A stretch of 64,000 nucleotides of DNA. It comes from Eutypella sp. D-1 (Eukaryota; Ascomycota; Sordariomycetes; Xylariales; Diatrypaceae). The position numbers and the translations under genes were made by a program. The notes beneath the pieces were generated by a model. That model made no database searches. It saw only the letters and a list, made by a program, of their open reading frames with translations, and was not told the origin of the DNA. The DNA is taken from positions 124,001-188,000 of the forward strand of contig JAJTTP010000024.1 of NCBI GenBank assembly GCA_023313575.1. Reading direction: 5' to 3'. Positions 34,526-46,840 of this stretch are shown here, piece after piece (position 1 is the first letter of the stretch; every line of letters begins with the position of its first letter).

Positions 34526-35003
34526 ATGATCCCCCGCACGATATTCCTCTCCACGGCCGCGAGCACGGCTCTCCGGCGCGCGACGACCCCGGCCGCTGCT
34601 GCTAGACTTGCGCCTGCTTCCGGTCTCCGCTTCGCGAGCACGAACGATGGCGGCGGTGGTAGTGGCAGTGGCAGTGGTGCTGGTGGGAACAGAGAGTCGG
34701 TTCCTAGGAGCCAGAGCAAGCCTGCGCAGGCGGGGGAGGTTAAGAAGGAGTGAGTCTTCCCCCTTTCCCTCCTTCTTAAATATCGCTAACGCAAGAAACC
34801 ACACCCACAGTACCTCGATGATGACCATCGGCGGCGTCGGCCTCGCCCTCGGTGCCGTCTTCTTGTATATACTGGCGCGCCCGGAGAAGGCCGCCACTCA
34901 GTCCGGGTTTGGCGGCCCGAATCCGACGGGTGGTGGTCGTCCTGGCAATAGTAATGAGGGTTCGGGCGCCGGGAGTCGGACGCCGGGCCAGAGGGCTGCG
35001 TGA
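34526..35003 (+). CDS. Small predicted mitochondrial single-pass membrane protein
   Basis: I do not recognise the family. Exons 34526-34749 and 34811-35003 close to 138 residues. The N-terminus MIPRTIFLSTAASTALRRAT plus further Arg, Ala and Ser with no acidic residues reads as a mitochondrial presequence. It is followed by a Gly/Ser linker, then one hydrophobic segment just after the intron (MMTIGGVGLALGAVFLYILA). The tail is Gly/Pro/Ser-rich with no charge pattern. The frame shift at the intron is required to keep the membrane segment. An inner-membrane protein is a plausible inference, but function is unknown. Confidence 0.72.
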
Positions 35004-36305
35004 GGGTGTTGAGTGGTCGGAGGGCTTGCCGGTGTCGTGAGTCATGAACAAGTCTACCGTGGTGCACTCCTCGAATTATGAGATAAGCTGGTGGACACTA
35101 GCAAGGATCGCTTGAGGGTTACGGAGTACTGGCACGATTTATATAGCTACGAGCTTGGCGGCATCAAATTCACTGCATTTTATTTTTCTTTGGTAGAATC
35201 ACAGTGCACCGCGCTTTCCACTTGCAGACTGAAGTATGGAAGAGCATTGCCAATATTACTAGCTCTTTTCCATTGTCGAATCTTCTTTCACTAGTCTAGT
35301 CCAATATTACAAGATGGTTAGATGGACCCGATGATTCGAGGCTTTCCCCAGACCCTGCATTAAGCCTATTTAGCCAGTAGCCGGGTTTCTCGCCCCTGCC
35401 CTACGTCGATATAATGTTAATCGGTTCCTGTTCGTTACTTGGCTTACCTTTACGGCAGCCTTTAGACGAATTTCTAGCCTCAATTACGTAAATTGCACAC
35501 CTTCAGCTCATGGCCGTATGTAGCTGCACCGATAAGTCTTGGAGAGGTGGGATTATTGACCGATTTCCGGGCCCGCCGGTCTGGGCCGTGACTTCAACAT
35601 TGAAACATGCTAAGCTGCAATATAATTGACTAGGTCTAGATCATATGGTTCTATCTAGCTTTCGTAATACGGAACCACATTACCCGGCCAGCCAGAAGTC
35701 TTACCTTTTACCCTACCCGATGCCTCGTCTTAGAACGTGGCCTTTCATAAGGCTCTCTCCTCGGCCCGTGGGATCTAGATCAAAAAACTAATGCATCATG
35801 TTACTTGATAGTCTATGACGGCGTACACTCTGGGCCTAGCTGGTAGGAACTCTGGGACGGGCTATATATCACCTTTAGCCTGTGGCCATGATGGATCATG
35901 GTTATTACCTATATGCTGAGCGTGACATGCTACAGGAAATAAATGATAAAGTAATAAGCCACTTTTCTCAATTCCGGAGGCCACATTATATGTCCTACTC
36001 ACTGATCTAGATCTTGGAGGCGGGATGCCTGCCTCTCTTTCCTACCATCACACGTGATGTTCGGCCAAACGTTACCATGCGTGAATGCAACGTGGTGAAA
36101 ATGAGTCTTATGTCAAGCGTATGTCTAGACCGTGTCCTAGGAAGGAAATAAAGCTGCAATGCCCGAACCCCGAATCCGCTCATCGCTGTGACATTTGGAT
36201 ACACGTATAAAACTTAGGGCTGTCTTCGAACCTGTGGACAGGCCGGATACCTCGGCTACTAAGTAATGGATTCTAGTCGACCGTGGATGTGTTGCATTGA
36301 TTACG
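35004..36305. other. Intergenic, no gene seen
   Basis: 1.3 kb between two plus-strand genes, AT-rich on average, with only short unsupported ORFs. It includes the presumed promoter of the AA9 gene near its right end. Confidence 0.55.
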
Positions 36306-37313
36306 ATGAAACCCCTTTCACTGCTTATTCTGGCCCTAACAGCGGTTAATCAAATTCGAGGGCACGGTGGAATTTACAACTATACCATTGATGGTGTGGA
36401 CTATCCGGGGTAAGCACACTCAACCAGTCACTGCATAAGTCACATATAATCTGACAGTTCCTAGTCATTACCCATGGCTCCCAGAGGAAGGTCAACAATC
36501 TGCACAGAGACGCTGGTGGCCGGATCCCATCACCAGAGCAGACCACCCCTATCTAGCCTGCAATAGGGGTAACCCCCTGGCTACCACTCTGCCGAAGCTA
36601 CACATACCGGTTCATGCTGGTGCAAAGGTGACAGCGTGGTGGAAGCCGCCTGACTGTCCGCCGCCGGCGCACGCACTGCAGCCCAGGAAACCTTCGGTCC
36701 CCGGCTATGATGACCCGGAAAAGCCGATGCGGTGCGCCGGGCCCGAATACCCCTGGCCCCACAGTCACGGGCCCCTGATGGCGTACCTGGCGGACTGCGG
36801 AGGCCCGTGCGACCAGTGGGACGGGTCGGGAAAGCGCTGGTTCAAGATCTGGGAAGCCGGCTACGTGGCCAGGGGTTTCCCGGGTTCGGGATACGAGGAC
36901 TCGATGCTTTATCCTGTCGCTACACCTGTCTCTTGGGGCCTGGATCACCTGATAAACCGGGGTGCCAACGTGACGATCCCAGAAACGCTGAAGCCCGGTC
37001 ACTATCTCCTGCGATATGAGATTATCAATCTCGAGAGGCGGACGGAATTCTACCCCCAGTGCTTGCAGTTGGCGATTGATGGGAGTGGGGTAAACGTGCC
37101 GGGCGAGGAGTATTTGGTTCAGTTCCCCGGTGCGTATGATATGGAGGAGCCCGGGCTTGCGATTGGAGGCAAAGTTCGAGGGCCAGAAGGTCAAACGACA
37201 TTCGTAAGTATTTATTTCATATACTGCTTGGATGAAAAGATCATCAGTGTTGACAGTTGCAGAACTATACGATGCCTGGCCCCAGCGTCTGGGACCCAGA
37301 ACGTCATCAGTGA
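36306..37313 (+). CDS. AA9 lytic polysaccharide monooxygenase (former GH61)
   Basis: Secreted copper enzyme that oxidatively cleaves cellulose or related glucans. Exons 36306-36409, 36465-37203 and 37263-37313 give 297 residues. The signal peptide is MKPLSLLILALTAVNQIRG and cleavage exposes His20, the N-terminal histidine-brace ligand (HGGIYNYTIDG). The second copper His is in PHSHGPLMAYLADC near residue 134. The axial Tyr lies in EFYPQCLQLAI near 229. The end reads YTMPGPSVW, the normal AA9 finish, so there is no cellulose-binding module. Most of the core is in one exon, and the last exon encodes only 16 residues. It converges on the P450 with a gap of about 290 bp. Confidence 0.95.
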
Positions 37314-37601
37314 ATTGGAAGGAATTGCCTAATAAGAACCTGATTGAACATTCAGACTCTCCAGCAGTCTGCTTCGTCACGCCTAATAGGCTTTACACCG
37401 TACCGACAGCATTCTGGCTAATGAACAGGGAATGTGAAAAGAACAGTGAGGATATACGATGAGAACAATTGCGCTTATATGAATGAGATATAGACGACAG
37501 CCTCCTTACAGTCAACCCCCAAGGGGCCATAATTACACGTAAACGAAAAAAAAAAAAAGCCCGACCAAAATAGTTGCGACCACCCCTGCTATCCCATAAT
37601 C

Positions 37602-39502
37602 TCAAAGCTGAGGTCGATTCCCCAAGTTAGGATAATCTTGTGCCAATGTGTCCCGCGGAGTAAAGGTCAACCACGGGCCGTCATGCGTGGTAACGAATAT
37701 ATCGTGTACGCTGAATTCCCCTTTCTCGCTGAGCCCGATATCCCCGGGAGGGCCGGGGGCTGGCTTGAAGTCAAAGTACCACAGTGTCTTAGCCAGCGTT
37801 AGGTTCACCTCTAGGTACGCCATAGCCTTGGCCGGACAGCCACGGGGACCAGTGGAGAAGGGTGCGAAGGCTTCGTGCATCACCTTCCTGGAGCCAGGTG
37901 CGCCCTCCACACTGACTGGTTTCAGCCATCTCTCTGGCTTGTACGTGAAAGGATCCGGAAAGTATTTCTATATCATGGCGATGTGTCAGCTGTGGAGAAC
38001 CCCTATTCTCTCGACACTGTGCGAAAAGGGAAATAACACGATGTGAAGCTGCTTACCTCGTTGTGGTGCAGTGCGTAGGCGCTAACGCCAACGTAGGTCC
38101 CTCTGGGAATGACATGACCGTCAATCATGATGGGTTTATCTCCGTTATCATCTGAAGCCTGCTGTCGCCATAGCGTGCTCGGGACCGGCGGCGACATTCT
38201 CATGGCCTCATCGATGCAGGCCCGGAGGTATGCGCAGCTTGAGAGCTTGCTGCCACATATTTCAGCCCCGTTTTGAAAGGTGGACCGAATCTCTTGTGCC
38301 AAGATTTCGTAGCATCGGGGATTTCGTGCGAGATAGAAGAAAGTCGCGGCCGTAGTCGTGGCTGTCGTGTCACCCCCTAAGAAGCTTGTTAGCACCTCAC
38401 TGAGATCAACGACGAAATGAGCAGGGCTCCAAACCTGCGATGATGAAAAGCAATGCTTCCATCCAGAGGTCGTGGGCACGGAAGTTCTTGCCCTCGTCAG
38501 TCTTTAGGGTGTCTGCAAGGAACGAGTAAACGTCGTATTTCGCGTGGACGTCTTCCGACATGCGACTCTGAATCATCAGATCCAAGAAGCGGAGGAACTT
38601 CTCGCGCGACCTGGACCAAATGCGGTTGATGTGGTTCTGAAGGCGGTATCTGGGGATCACTGGAATTTGCATATAGACATTCATTCGATGGTTACTCTCA
38701 ACCATGGAATCTGTAAGGAACCTGTACTCCTCGTTCGTCTGCGTCTGCAAGGGAAATCCAAACGAGAGCAGGCTGATGATGTCCAGTATCAAGTGATTGA
38801 CTCGTTCCTTCATGTCAATAAGTTGTCGATCTTGGCCCAGCGCTAACTGCCTGATGAAAATATCCACTTGCTCATTGATAGTGGGCTCGAACACTTTCAC
38901 GGAGCGATCATTGAGGGCTGGCCCAATCAGCTTTCGTCTCTGACGATGCATGCCCCTATCCAGAGAGCTCCATACATTGTCAACGCCGGCACTCGAATGA
39001 TTAGCTAGGTAAGTCACGGGCTTCGTGATCCTGTCATCATGATATATATCTTATATCTAGTGAGCAACCAAGCGCATGCAAAAATGACCGGATAGCTTAC
39101 ACTTAAGCGCTGTGGCGGAGTTGAAGACTAATTTGTTAGGTCCTTGTCGTACAACCGGACCTGCAATATGGTAGGTATCAGTTGGGTGTTGATGCCATGT
39201 TGGTAAGATGCACATGAACCCACCATATTTAAGATGGTCTTTCCAAGTGGCAAGATGGAGGGACCGCTTCCAGGCGTGATAACCCCCATAGGCATTGGTA
39301 AACCTTGCGATGAGAGGGCCAGGGTAGCGACGTAGAGGATGTAGTAATAGCTCATAGCCAATGCCTAGGACGACCTATTTTGTGTAAGCGCAGGTTTACA
39401 TGGACAAGCAACCCATATAGAAAGCTGTGTACTTACTACAGCGGCAAGCACACATAAGAGGTACACTGAAACTCCATACTGGGCGGAAAGAGCTATCTCC
39501 AT
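37602..39502 (-). CDS. Cytochrome P450 monooxygenase
   Basis: Membrane-anchored haem monooxygenase of the fungal microsomal type. Six exons: 39437-39502, 39224-39374, 39101-39160, 38435-39049, 38057-38376 and 37602-37967, 525 residues with all phases consistent. The N-terminal hydrophobic anchor is MEIALSAQYGVSVYLLCVLA, followed by HPLRRYPGPLIARF. The I-helix oxygen-activating motif AGGDTT (about 297-302) is formed across intron 4. ExxR is EAMR near 355, and the haem-ligand region is FAPFSTGPRGCPA with Cys near 446. The family cannot be assigned without a search. No sign that it belongs to the polyketide cluster 22 kb away; its neighbours are AA9 and an alcohol dehydrogenase. Confidence 0.94.
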
Positions 39503-42275
39503 TGTGACACGGCCTTGGACGCTTGCCCTTGTAAGACAGATCAATATTATAACAACCTACAGGGGAATGGAGTTGTCGTGAGTGTAGCTTCTGCCTTCCG
39601 GGATGCGTGGAAGATGGGATTAATTACTAATCTTATCGTCCGAGCACCTAGGATACGACATAGTCACTCAGCTCTCTGTAAGTTCTTCTCGGGGAAATCG
39701 TCATCTTTATAGAACTATTGCCTATGGATGTAGGTGAACTGCTTGGTGGAAATACGTGACCCCCTGACACAGGGAGGTTCTTGGGAATATCCCGATCGGG
39801 CGCAATAACCGGCATGGTCTCACACATCAATCTATCATCAATAGTATGGGTATGCCTGACGATCATAAAGATGTCATAGGTTGGTACATGGGTAGATGGG
39901 GCAGTGCCAATGACATCTCACGTCTAATTCAATGATACAAACCTTATTTTACCAACCATTTCTGTATATGTGATGGGTTGCGCAGATATCCACGTTATAT
40001 GACGGACGCCTTCCTCTATGTGTGCAACACCGGGGATCAACCTTGTTACTCCAGGGTCCATCAGCGGCATTCCGCTTCACTGGTATATTACGCCTGACTG
40101 AGTTTCCAATCACCAACATGCAGCAGCAGTATAACGGTCGTTAAATATTCCTGTATCCCGATTGGCTCTTTTGGACGCCACGATGCACTAGCAGCTACTG
40201 ACCAATCTACTCACGTCAGCATTATGAGGTGACACAAGAAATCGCAGTTGAACATCGTTAATGAACCCCGGCCAACCGTATAGCAATGTAGGGATCGTGT
40301 ACCATCAAGCTACAGGCTATATTTCATCCTCATGACAGCATCATCAAGCGGATAGTTATAACTGCCAAGCCACCCGGAACAGCTAACGGATCTAGAAACC
40401 CAGTTCTTGGCGGAGGTCTAGACTACCTTGAACAAAGCGTGAAAAAGATAGAATACATTCATTGTTTGAAGTCTGTTGAGCCTTATGAAGTATCTCGAGA
40501 TGCTCTCATGACCAATACACGACGCATATAACATCCACCGAGTGGTGTGTATTACAAGCGAGGGGGAGGTGCTCATGACCGACCCTCTCCCTTCAGGAGA
40601 CTTGCTGGAGATACCAGTTTGGATTTGAATGACGGAGGCAGCCTTATCTGATCGTGTTTCACAACCCTGCTATACTCTGCTCTGAAGATAACAATGTTTG
40701 TTGCACAAGAACAGCATCGCTAACATCAAGCGACTTCATGTCAAAGCTATTATTAGCATCGCTCTGGATACATACTAGATAACCCTGAAGATACAAACGC
40801 CGGGTGCTTTCACATTGGTTTCAGTCACATTGCATGTGCTTTAAGATAGCCCGGAAATAATTGCCTCTGGAGTGTCGTACGTACTAGTACTTGACTTCTT
40901 CCATAAGCAGCCTCGTTAAAATGCCATCTCAGCTCACATTTATTTGTGCCACCTCCACGTCGACTACACACACTTATAAGCCCAGACCAATTGCCAAATC
41001 GGAGAGGGAGGGGTCATTGCCGCTCATTCGCCCACATTATTCTTTTCATCGATGGAGATTTGATTTGGGGGGTATGAAGCGACTACGATGGCACTGTTGT
41101 ATCTAGCTAGTCGGTAGTTGATACTCAGGTATACAAGAGCTTTAGATGTCCAGCATATCGTATTACAATCAATAGCTTGCGATCATTGAGGCCAAAGGGC
41201 TTGGGTATCTACAGTAACGATACCCAACCGAAAGCAGACACCCGCCGCCATGTTATCGACGCTGATTATTCGGCATGTATTCAGGCAAGTAACCCACATG
41301 TTATATCTCAAATATTTGGCTGCATTTGGTCACATAGCATGCTTTGGACCACATCTGTGAGGGCCCCGTATTAGGACCGCAATGAATAGGGGGGTTAGGG
41401 GTACACGAGTCATGCATGCCCTGCTTATACAAGCATAGCGAGCTGTTAGTCGATATGTGTTTGTGTGTGTAGTATTGGCAAGTCTCAGATCTCGCAGGCA
41501 AGGCGATCAAATATCCCGCCGCTTCACTTTGGGCACCGTCGTTGAGGTCATTTGCTATGCTGAATCTCACGGCAAGCAGCGGGAAAGCGCAGAATCACTC
41601 GGCATTCATGATTCATCTACAGTTAAACCAGCCTGATTGGCCAGGTCGAGCCAATCGGGCGCTCCAGCAACCTTAACGTAACGAAATATACAGCCACTCT
41701 AGTTTCGGAACACGCTTGCCACCTAATAGTTCGGTCCTTCTCGGAACTCACAGCCGAGGACACCCATACAGTGGTAAATGTGAAGGAAAATTTTGACAAC
41801 TGAGTTCCACGTGGTATCTGGAGTAACAAAAAGCGATGTTGCATTCCAATATATCTCGAAATGGTAGGATGTGCTCGATTCGGCTTTAGAAAGTGAAGGA
41901 TTAATAATGTCCGGGGAACGAGGCGTTATGATGGAACCATCTCGCGATGAGGCAAACGGATAGTTGATGCTTCAAATACGCCAGGTCTGTGAGCACCATG
42001 CCCAACCATAATGCCTGGTTGGGACGGGTCTATATCCATTGTAGGTTGGCTGATCCGAGGATGTGAGACAGCATCGTCGGGGCAGAGTCGAACAAGACAA
42101 GAACCAGGATCAAACGAGCGACCGACAGCTTCTGTGTATGATAGCAGATGATAAACTATTAAATGCATCCATCCGGTCTAATTATCCAAGTATGACTTGC
42201 CATCCTCCACTTGCACCGAAAAGAGCGTCTATGCATGTCGTCAAAACCAGCAGTGCCATTTGTCGCGCAGCGCAC
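39503..42275. other. Long gene-poor interval
   Basis: 2.8 kb with no ORF over 90 codons that resembles a protein family. AT-rich, with stop codons in all frames. I see no clear transposon ends or recognisable relic. The left end presumably holds the P450 promoter. Confidence 0.5.
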
Positions 42276-43572
42276 TCATGAAGCCCTGAAAGCCTTGTCA
42301 TAATCAATGAGGGTAAATCGGTAATGGACTTTATTATTCTTGACGCGCTCCACGGCCTCGGCACAGTTCTTCTCGCTTACGGGTAGAGTCTCGACCATGG
42401 GAAGGAGCTTCTTTTCGGCGGCAAAGCGAAGCATCTCGAGGCACTCGGGGCGGCTTCCGATGTGGCTGGCGCCGATGGAGGAGCCATTTGCCATGAAGGC
42501 TTGAGGCTTGAGGTTCGGAATGGGCTTATCGGGTAAGCCGACCTGGTGAAACTGCCTCCCGACCTTGAGCGTGGACAAGTAGTCGGACATCTCGAAGTCG
42601 TTCGTCATGTCCGCTGTGTTGAGCAGAAAGTCGAAATTGAACGCCAGTGGCTTGGCCCAGCCTTTTGATCCACTGCTGACGAAGTACTTGGCTCCCAGCT
42701 TCAGTGCATCATCCTTCTTGTGCGGCGAATGCGAGATAACCGTCACTTCAGCGCCCAGCGCATTCGCCCACAGGACGGCGAAGTGGCCCAAGCCACCGAG
42801 GCCAACGATGCCTACCTTCTGGTCTTTACCCACACCAGCGCGCACCAGTGGCGACCACACTGTCAGACCGGCGCATAACATGGGCGCTGCCAAGTGTGAG
42901 GGTATGGCATCCGGTATAGGGAAGACGAAATACTCATGCGCGCGGATGTGAGAGGCATACCCTCCCTGCGATATCGTCTCATTCGGATCTGCGTCTTTAG
43001 GATAAGGCGATCCATAGGTATCTAAGATTCGTGTAAGTGGCTGTCGCCGGCAAGTTTTCAAGCCTCTCCCTCATCTAGCGTATAGAGTATTAACTTACCG
43101 ACCATGTGTGGGCAGTAGTTCTCATTGTCTGACTTGCACTGAGGACACTTCAAGCAAGACCAGACCTGAGCACCGACCCCCACGCGGTCGCCGACCTTCA
43201 CGTCCTTGACTTTGGGGCCGATCTTTACTGCCTTACCGACGATCTCGTGGCCGACGCCTACATCATGCCAAGTAAGAGACAGGGGTATATAAAGAGGCGT
43301 GAAGTGTACTACCTGGGATGCAACTCACAGATCGGGGTAGGCGCATCACCCCACCCTCCCGTAATGGTGTGAACGTCGGAGCCGCATACACCACAGCACT
43401 CAATTTTGATGTCGATATCATTTTCGCCGAACACTTTTGGCTTGAACTAGAACTGTCGTCAGCTTCCGAATGCTTCCGAAGTCCGGTTGAGGCGTACGGT
43501 CTGCTTTTGGAAGTCCGTGTACTTTCCGATCTCATTAATCACGAAACCCTCGAACTCATCTGGATACGGCAT
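42276..43572 (-). CDS. Zinc-dependent NADP(H) alcohol dehydrogenase (Adh6/cinnamyl-alcohol-dehydrogenase-like)
   Basis: Medium-chain dehydrogenase that interconverts aldehydes and alcohols, probably aromatic or branched ones. Four exons: 43498-43572, 43329-43446, 43099-43257 and 42276-43021, 365 residues. Catalytic zinc ligands are Cys46 (CGVCGSDVH) and GHE near 68. The structural zinc cysteines appear as SCLKCPQCKSDNENYC near 100-112. The nucleotide motif GLGGLGHFAV is near 186. The protein is full length. Family knowledge links these enzymes to aldehyde detoxification and lignin-aldehyde reduction, which fits the neighbouring biomass genes; the link is inference. Confidence 0.94.
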
Positions 43573-44935
43573 GTTGGCTTCTCGTGCCCCGCAAATTCAA
43601 ATGGAATTTCTAAATTTCTTCCACTTTCCTCAAATTGAGGATTGATTGTGCGGTTATCGTGTCCGTCGATCTAGTCTAACTCATCTTGCGAGCGCGCCGG
43701 TTTGGTGTATTTATGCCTTATCATGGTCAAAAGCCACAGTCTTAGCATGTCGCCGAATGATGCACGTATAACCCAACAATCAGGAACGTGTGATGAGTGG
43801 TGACGTCTATAAGGGTACAGTTACGTAGTAGATTTAGTGCATATTGAACCCGATAGGTATGACACGTGCACTGGTTCAGGGCTCCATGATGGTTCCAGAC
43901 TTTGAGGCTTACTATATTGTAAAATATAGGAGTACATGATGAGATCTTTATTTGAATCGAACTTTGGAATATGAGGGCATTCACAGATGTGCATAACTAC
44001 AACAGCTTCTCTTGGCATGCGAGTTGCAGCACGGATGGCCATCCAAAGGGCAGATTGACGGAATTGAATAGCAAACTACCAATCCTTCTAGGCTAATAAT
44101 TTCTGTTCAAAAATAGCTTCTTACGGCCGAATAATGTTAGTGTCGTATAGGCTCCGGCGGGACCGGGCCAGTTAGAACCGTAGTCAACACTCCGAAGAGG
44201 ACCAGGAATTGGCTTAGTGAATATTGTGATGACATAGGCTTGGTACTTGTTCATTAAACTAGAATATTCTTCTCTGTCTGCATGACTTCATGGGGGATGA
44301 GCCGCACATTGCTTAATCTACTTGATATTTAGGTTCAGGGGGCCGAGAGGACCGCGGCTTGGATGGATCTATTGGCTTAATATACAATCCCGTCTCTTAG
44401 GAAGATCATCTGTCGATCACTCGGTCCGTCTGGGGGGTCGAAGCAGCTAAATCCCGGCAGAGACTCAGCACTAAATAGGCAAAGCAGCCTCATCAACCCA
44501 CTAATCTGATGACCCCAGACCCCATACGGAAATGTCTTGGCAGTCGTCCTTTGCCATTTCCATGTGCCTCCGGATATTTCCTGTTCAAGACGAGCGCTCC
44601 CCGCCCGACAGCTGGCGTCTTGACGAGAAAGCATTTATTTACATCTCACCGTCTGACGTCGATCCGCTCCGCGGCTGGGTTTTACCCATAGTATGTTGGA
44701 ACCTCCGCGCGCAATGTCGCATTCCCGGCCCGGCCTCCTATATATGAAACGGCGAGATCCAGGACTAGAAGACACTATCTTGGCGTGACTTCCCATCATA
44801 AGACGGAGTGTATAAATATGCTGTGCCAGACTGCTCAAATGGTGGGATGAGATTCCGTAGGTAGCGACTCCAGTATAGACGCAGAATAAACAATTCCAAG
44901 TCCATCGTGAAAGGTCCTCAATACAAGTCTAAAAC
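43573..44935. promoter_or_regulatory. Divergent intergenic region (ADH / GH45)
   Basis: 1.36 kb between divergent starts, so it holds both promoters. A TATA-like TATAAATATG lies at 44811-44820, about 120 bp before the GH45 start. CGG-type words (GGCTGGG, CTCCGGAT, CCGGCCCGG) that could serve Zn2Cys6 or CreA-type factors are present but not distinctive. Confidence 0.5.
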
Positions 44936-45703
44936 ATGCATAGACCTTCGGTATTCGGCCTCCTGACGGCCGCCTCCATGTCTTCCACCGCTTTTGCGCA
45001 GTCCTCCGGGCAGACAACCCGGTACTGGGACTGCTGCAAGCCATCATGTGCATGGTCCGGGAAAGCACCCGTCAGCGCGCCCGTCACAACTTGCGACAGC
45101 AACAACAACCCGCTCACTAGCCCGGACACCCCGTCCGGTTGTGACAACGGCGGGTCTGCCTATACCTGCGCTAACATGTCTCCGTGGGCTATTGACGACA
45201 ACTTGTCGTACGGATACGCTGCCACGGCTATTTCTGGCGGTGACGAATCGAGTTGGTGCTGTGCCTGTTACGAGTGAGTGTCCATCACCTAGCGTATCTC
45301 ATTAAATTGAGGCCATGTCGATATTGTACTGGCTCCTTGCTCACGAAGATACTCTAGGCTCGAGTTCACCTCCGGCCCTGCGCAGGGCAAGAAGATGATC
45401 GTACAGTCCACCAACACGGGAGGCGACCTAGGTTCGAACCACTTCGACATCCTCATGCCGGGCGGCGGCGTCGGCCTCTACGATGGATGCTCCTCGCAGT
45501 ATGGTCAGGCACTCCCCGGCCAACAGTACGGCGGCGTCTCGAGCCGCGACGAGTGCGACCAGATGCCCGAACCCCTGAAAGAGGGTTGCTACTGGCGCTT
45601 CGACTGGTTCGGCAACTCGGACAACCCAGACGTCAACTTCTCCCAGGTCCAGTGCCCCTCGGAAATCACCGCTAAGTCTGGCTGTACACGTAACGACGAG
45701 TAA
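44936..45703 (+). CDS. GH45 endoglucanase
   Basis: Secreted endo-beta-1,4-glucanase of glycoside hydrolase family 45. Exons 44936-45273 and 45358-45703, 227 residues. The signal peptide is [21 protein letters not shown]. The diagnostic [11 protein letters not shown] carries the catalytic base Asp32. The catalytic acid region near the C-terminus reads [15 protein letters not shown]. Many cysteines in CSS, CCACYE and GCYWRFDW are in family positions. It ends soon after VQCPSEI, so no linker or cellulose-binding module is present. Together with the AA9 gene 8 kb upstream it points to plant cell-wall degradation. Confidence 0.96.
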
Positions 45704-46840
45704 ACCCTGTCCAAGACGCCTAACAGGGATCAACTTGTGGTTTTCTTTTGGGTGGACTACTTGCCATTTATGCCTTGAGAGCCCCCAAGGTTACAGGCCC
45801 GGAATGCTCTCAATAGGAGTAGAGCACTTACATTCTTATATATATTATAGAACAATCGAACACGTTCTTCAATTGTGCGACCGCGTTTATTCCACCTCAC
45901 GTAGGATGAACAGATATTTCTTTCGCTCTGCATGTCTCAGCTGGTCGTCCCCATCCCCTGTAAGTGATTGAATGTACCTAGGCCAATCAAGCGTGCACGC
46001 TCGTTTTAACGACCTGCTCCTAGGTTATACACCGGTAGTTATTCCACGACCTCGCAACAATTTAGTCGGACGTCCGGTGGGGTTAGTGCGAGGCTCGTTA
46101 CCCTGGACTGGGCAAACGAGGCCTCGACACGACAAATACGACATTCGAGAAAACCACAATGTAACTATGCAGTGCAATATTCTCGCAGCAATAAGCTGTG
46201 CTACACTGCTACCCCCCATTACTCATGTCAAGTGCCGAATTGCCTACCCAATTAGTAGAATGCAAAAAGAAAACTCCAGTAACCTGCATTATTCGTCGTC
46301 TTCTCCAGAACGCTGGACACTAACACTCAATGCATATTAGTACGGATTCAACAGGTACGCCGGTTTTATATATATAAGTCCAGCCACTTCAGGACGCTGC
46401 CATTCCCTCGTGTAATGCGAATCCCGATTTGACCCCATTGTCCCAAATACCAGTCAGTCGCAGTGCAATGGTCTGAGCCTGAATTGTCTCGACACGAGTC
46501 AGCCATCGCGGTTGCACCTCCAGTCTTCCCCGGCTTATTTGAGGACGCCTCCATATATTCGAAAACTAACGCGGTTCCCAGAGGTTTAGGGCTGACCGAC
46601 GATTTCCTACGTGGCTCATTTTCTCCACCATAAGCATCACCGCTGAACACACAGGCATTGTTTGTTGGTCATTGGTCATTTTGTCGTAACGCGTTTGACC
46701 CACCCATTAGTATATTAGTTGCGAAGACGATCGTCTACCACCTCACGTCGGTCGAGACTGTAACCTCAAGACTAGATCAAGCTCTGTTCTGATTTTAGTC
46801 GACTGCGTGCTAATCAATTGGAAGAGCGTCTATCGTCAAC
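45704..46840. other. Intergenic, no gene seen
   Basis: 1.1 kb between two plus-strand secreted-enzyme genes. Short ORFs only. The right end should hold the peptidase promoter. Confidence 0.5.
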
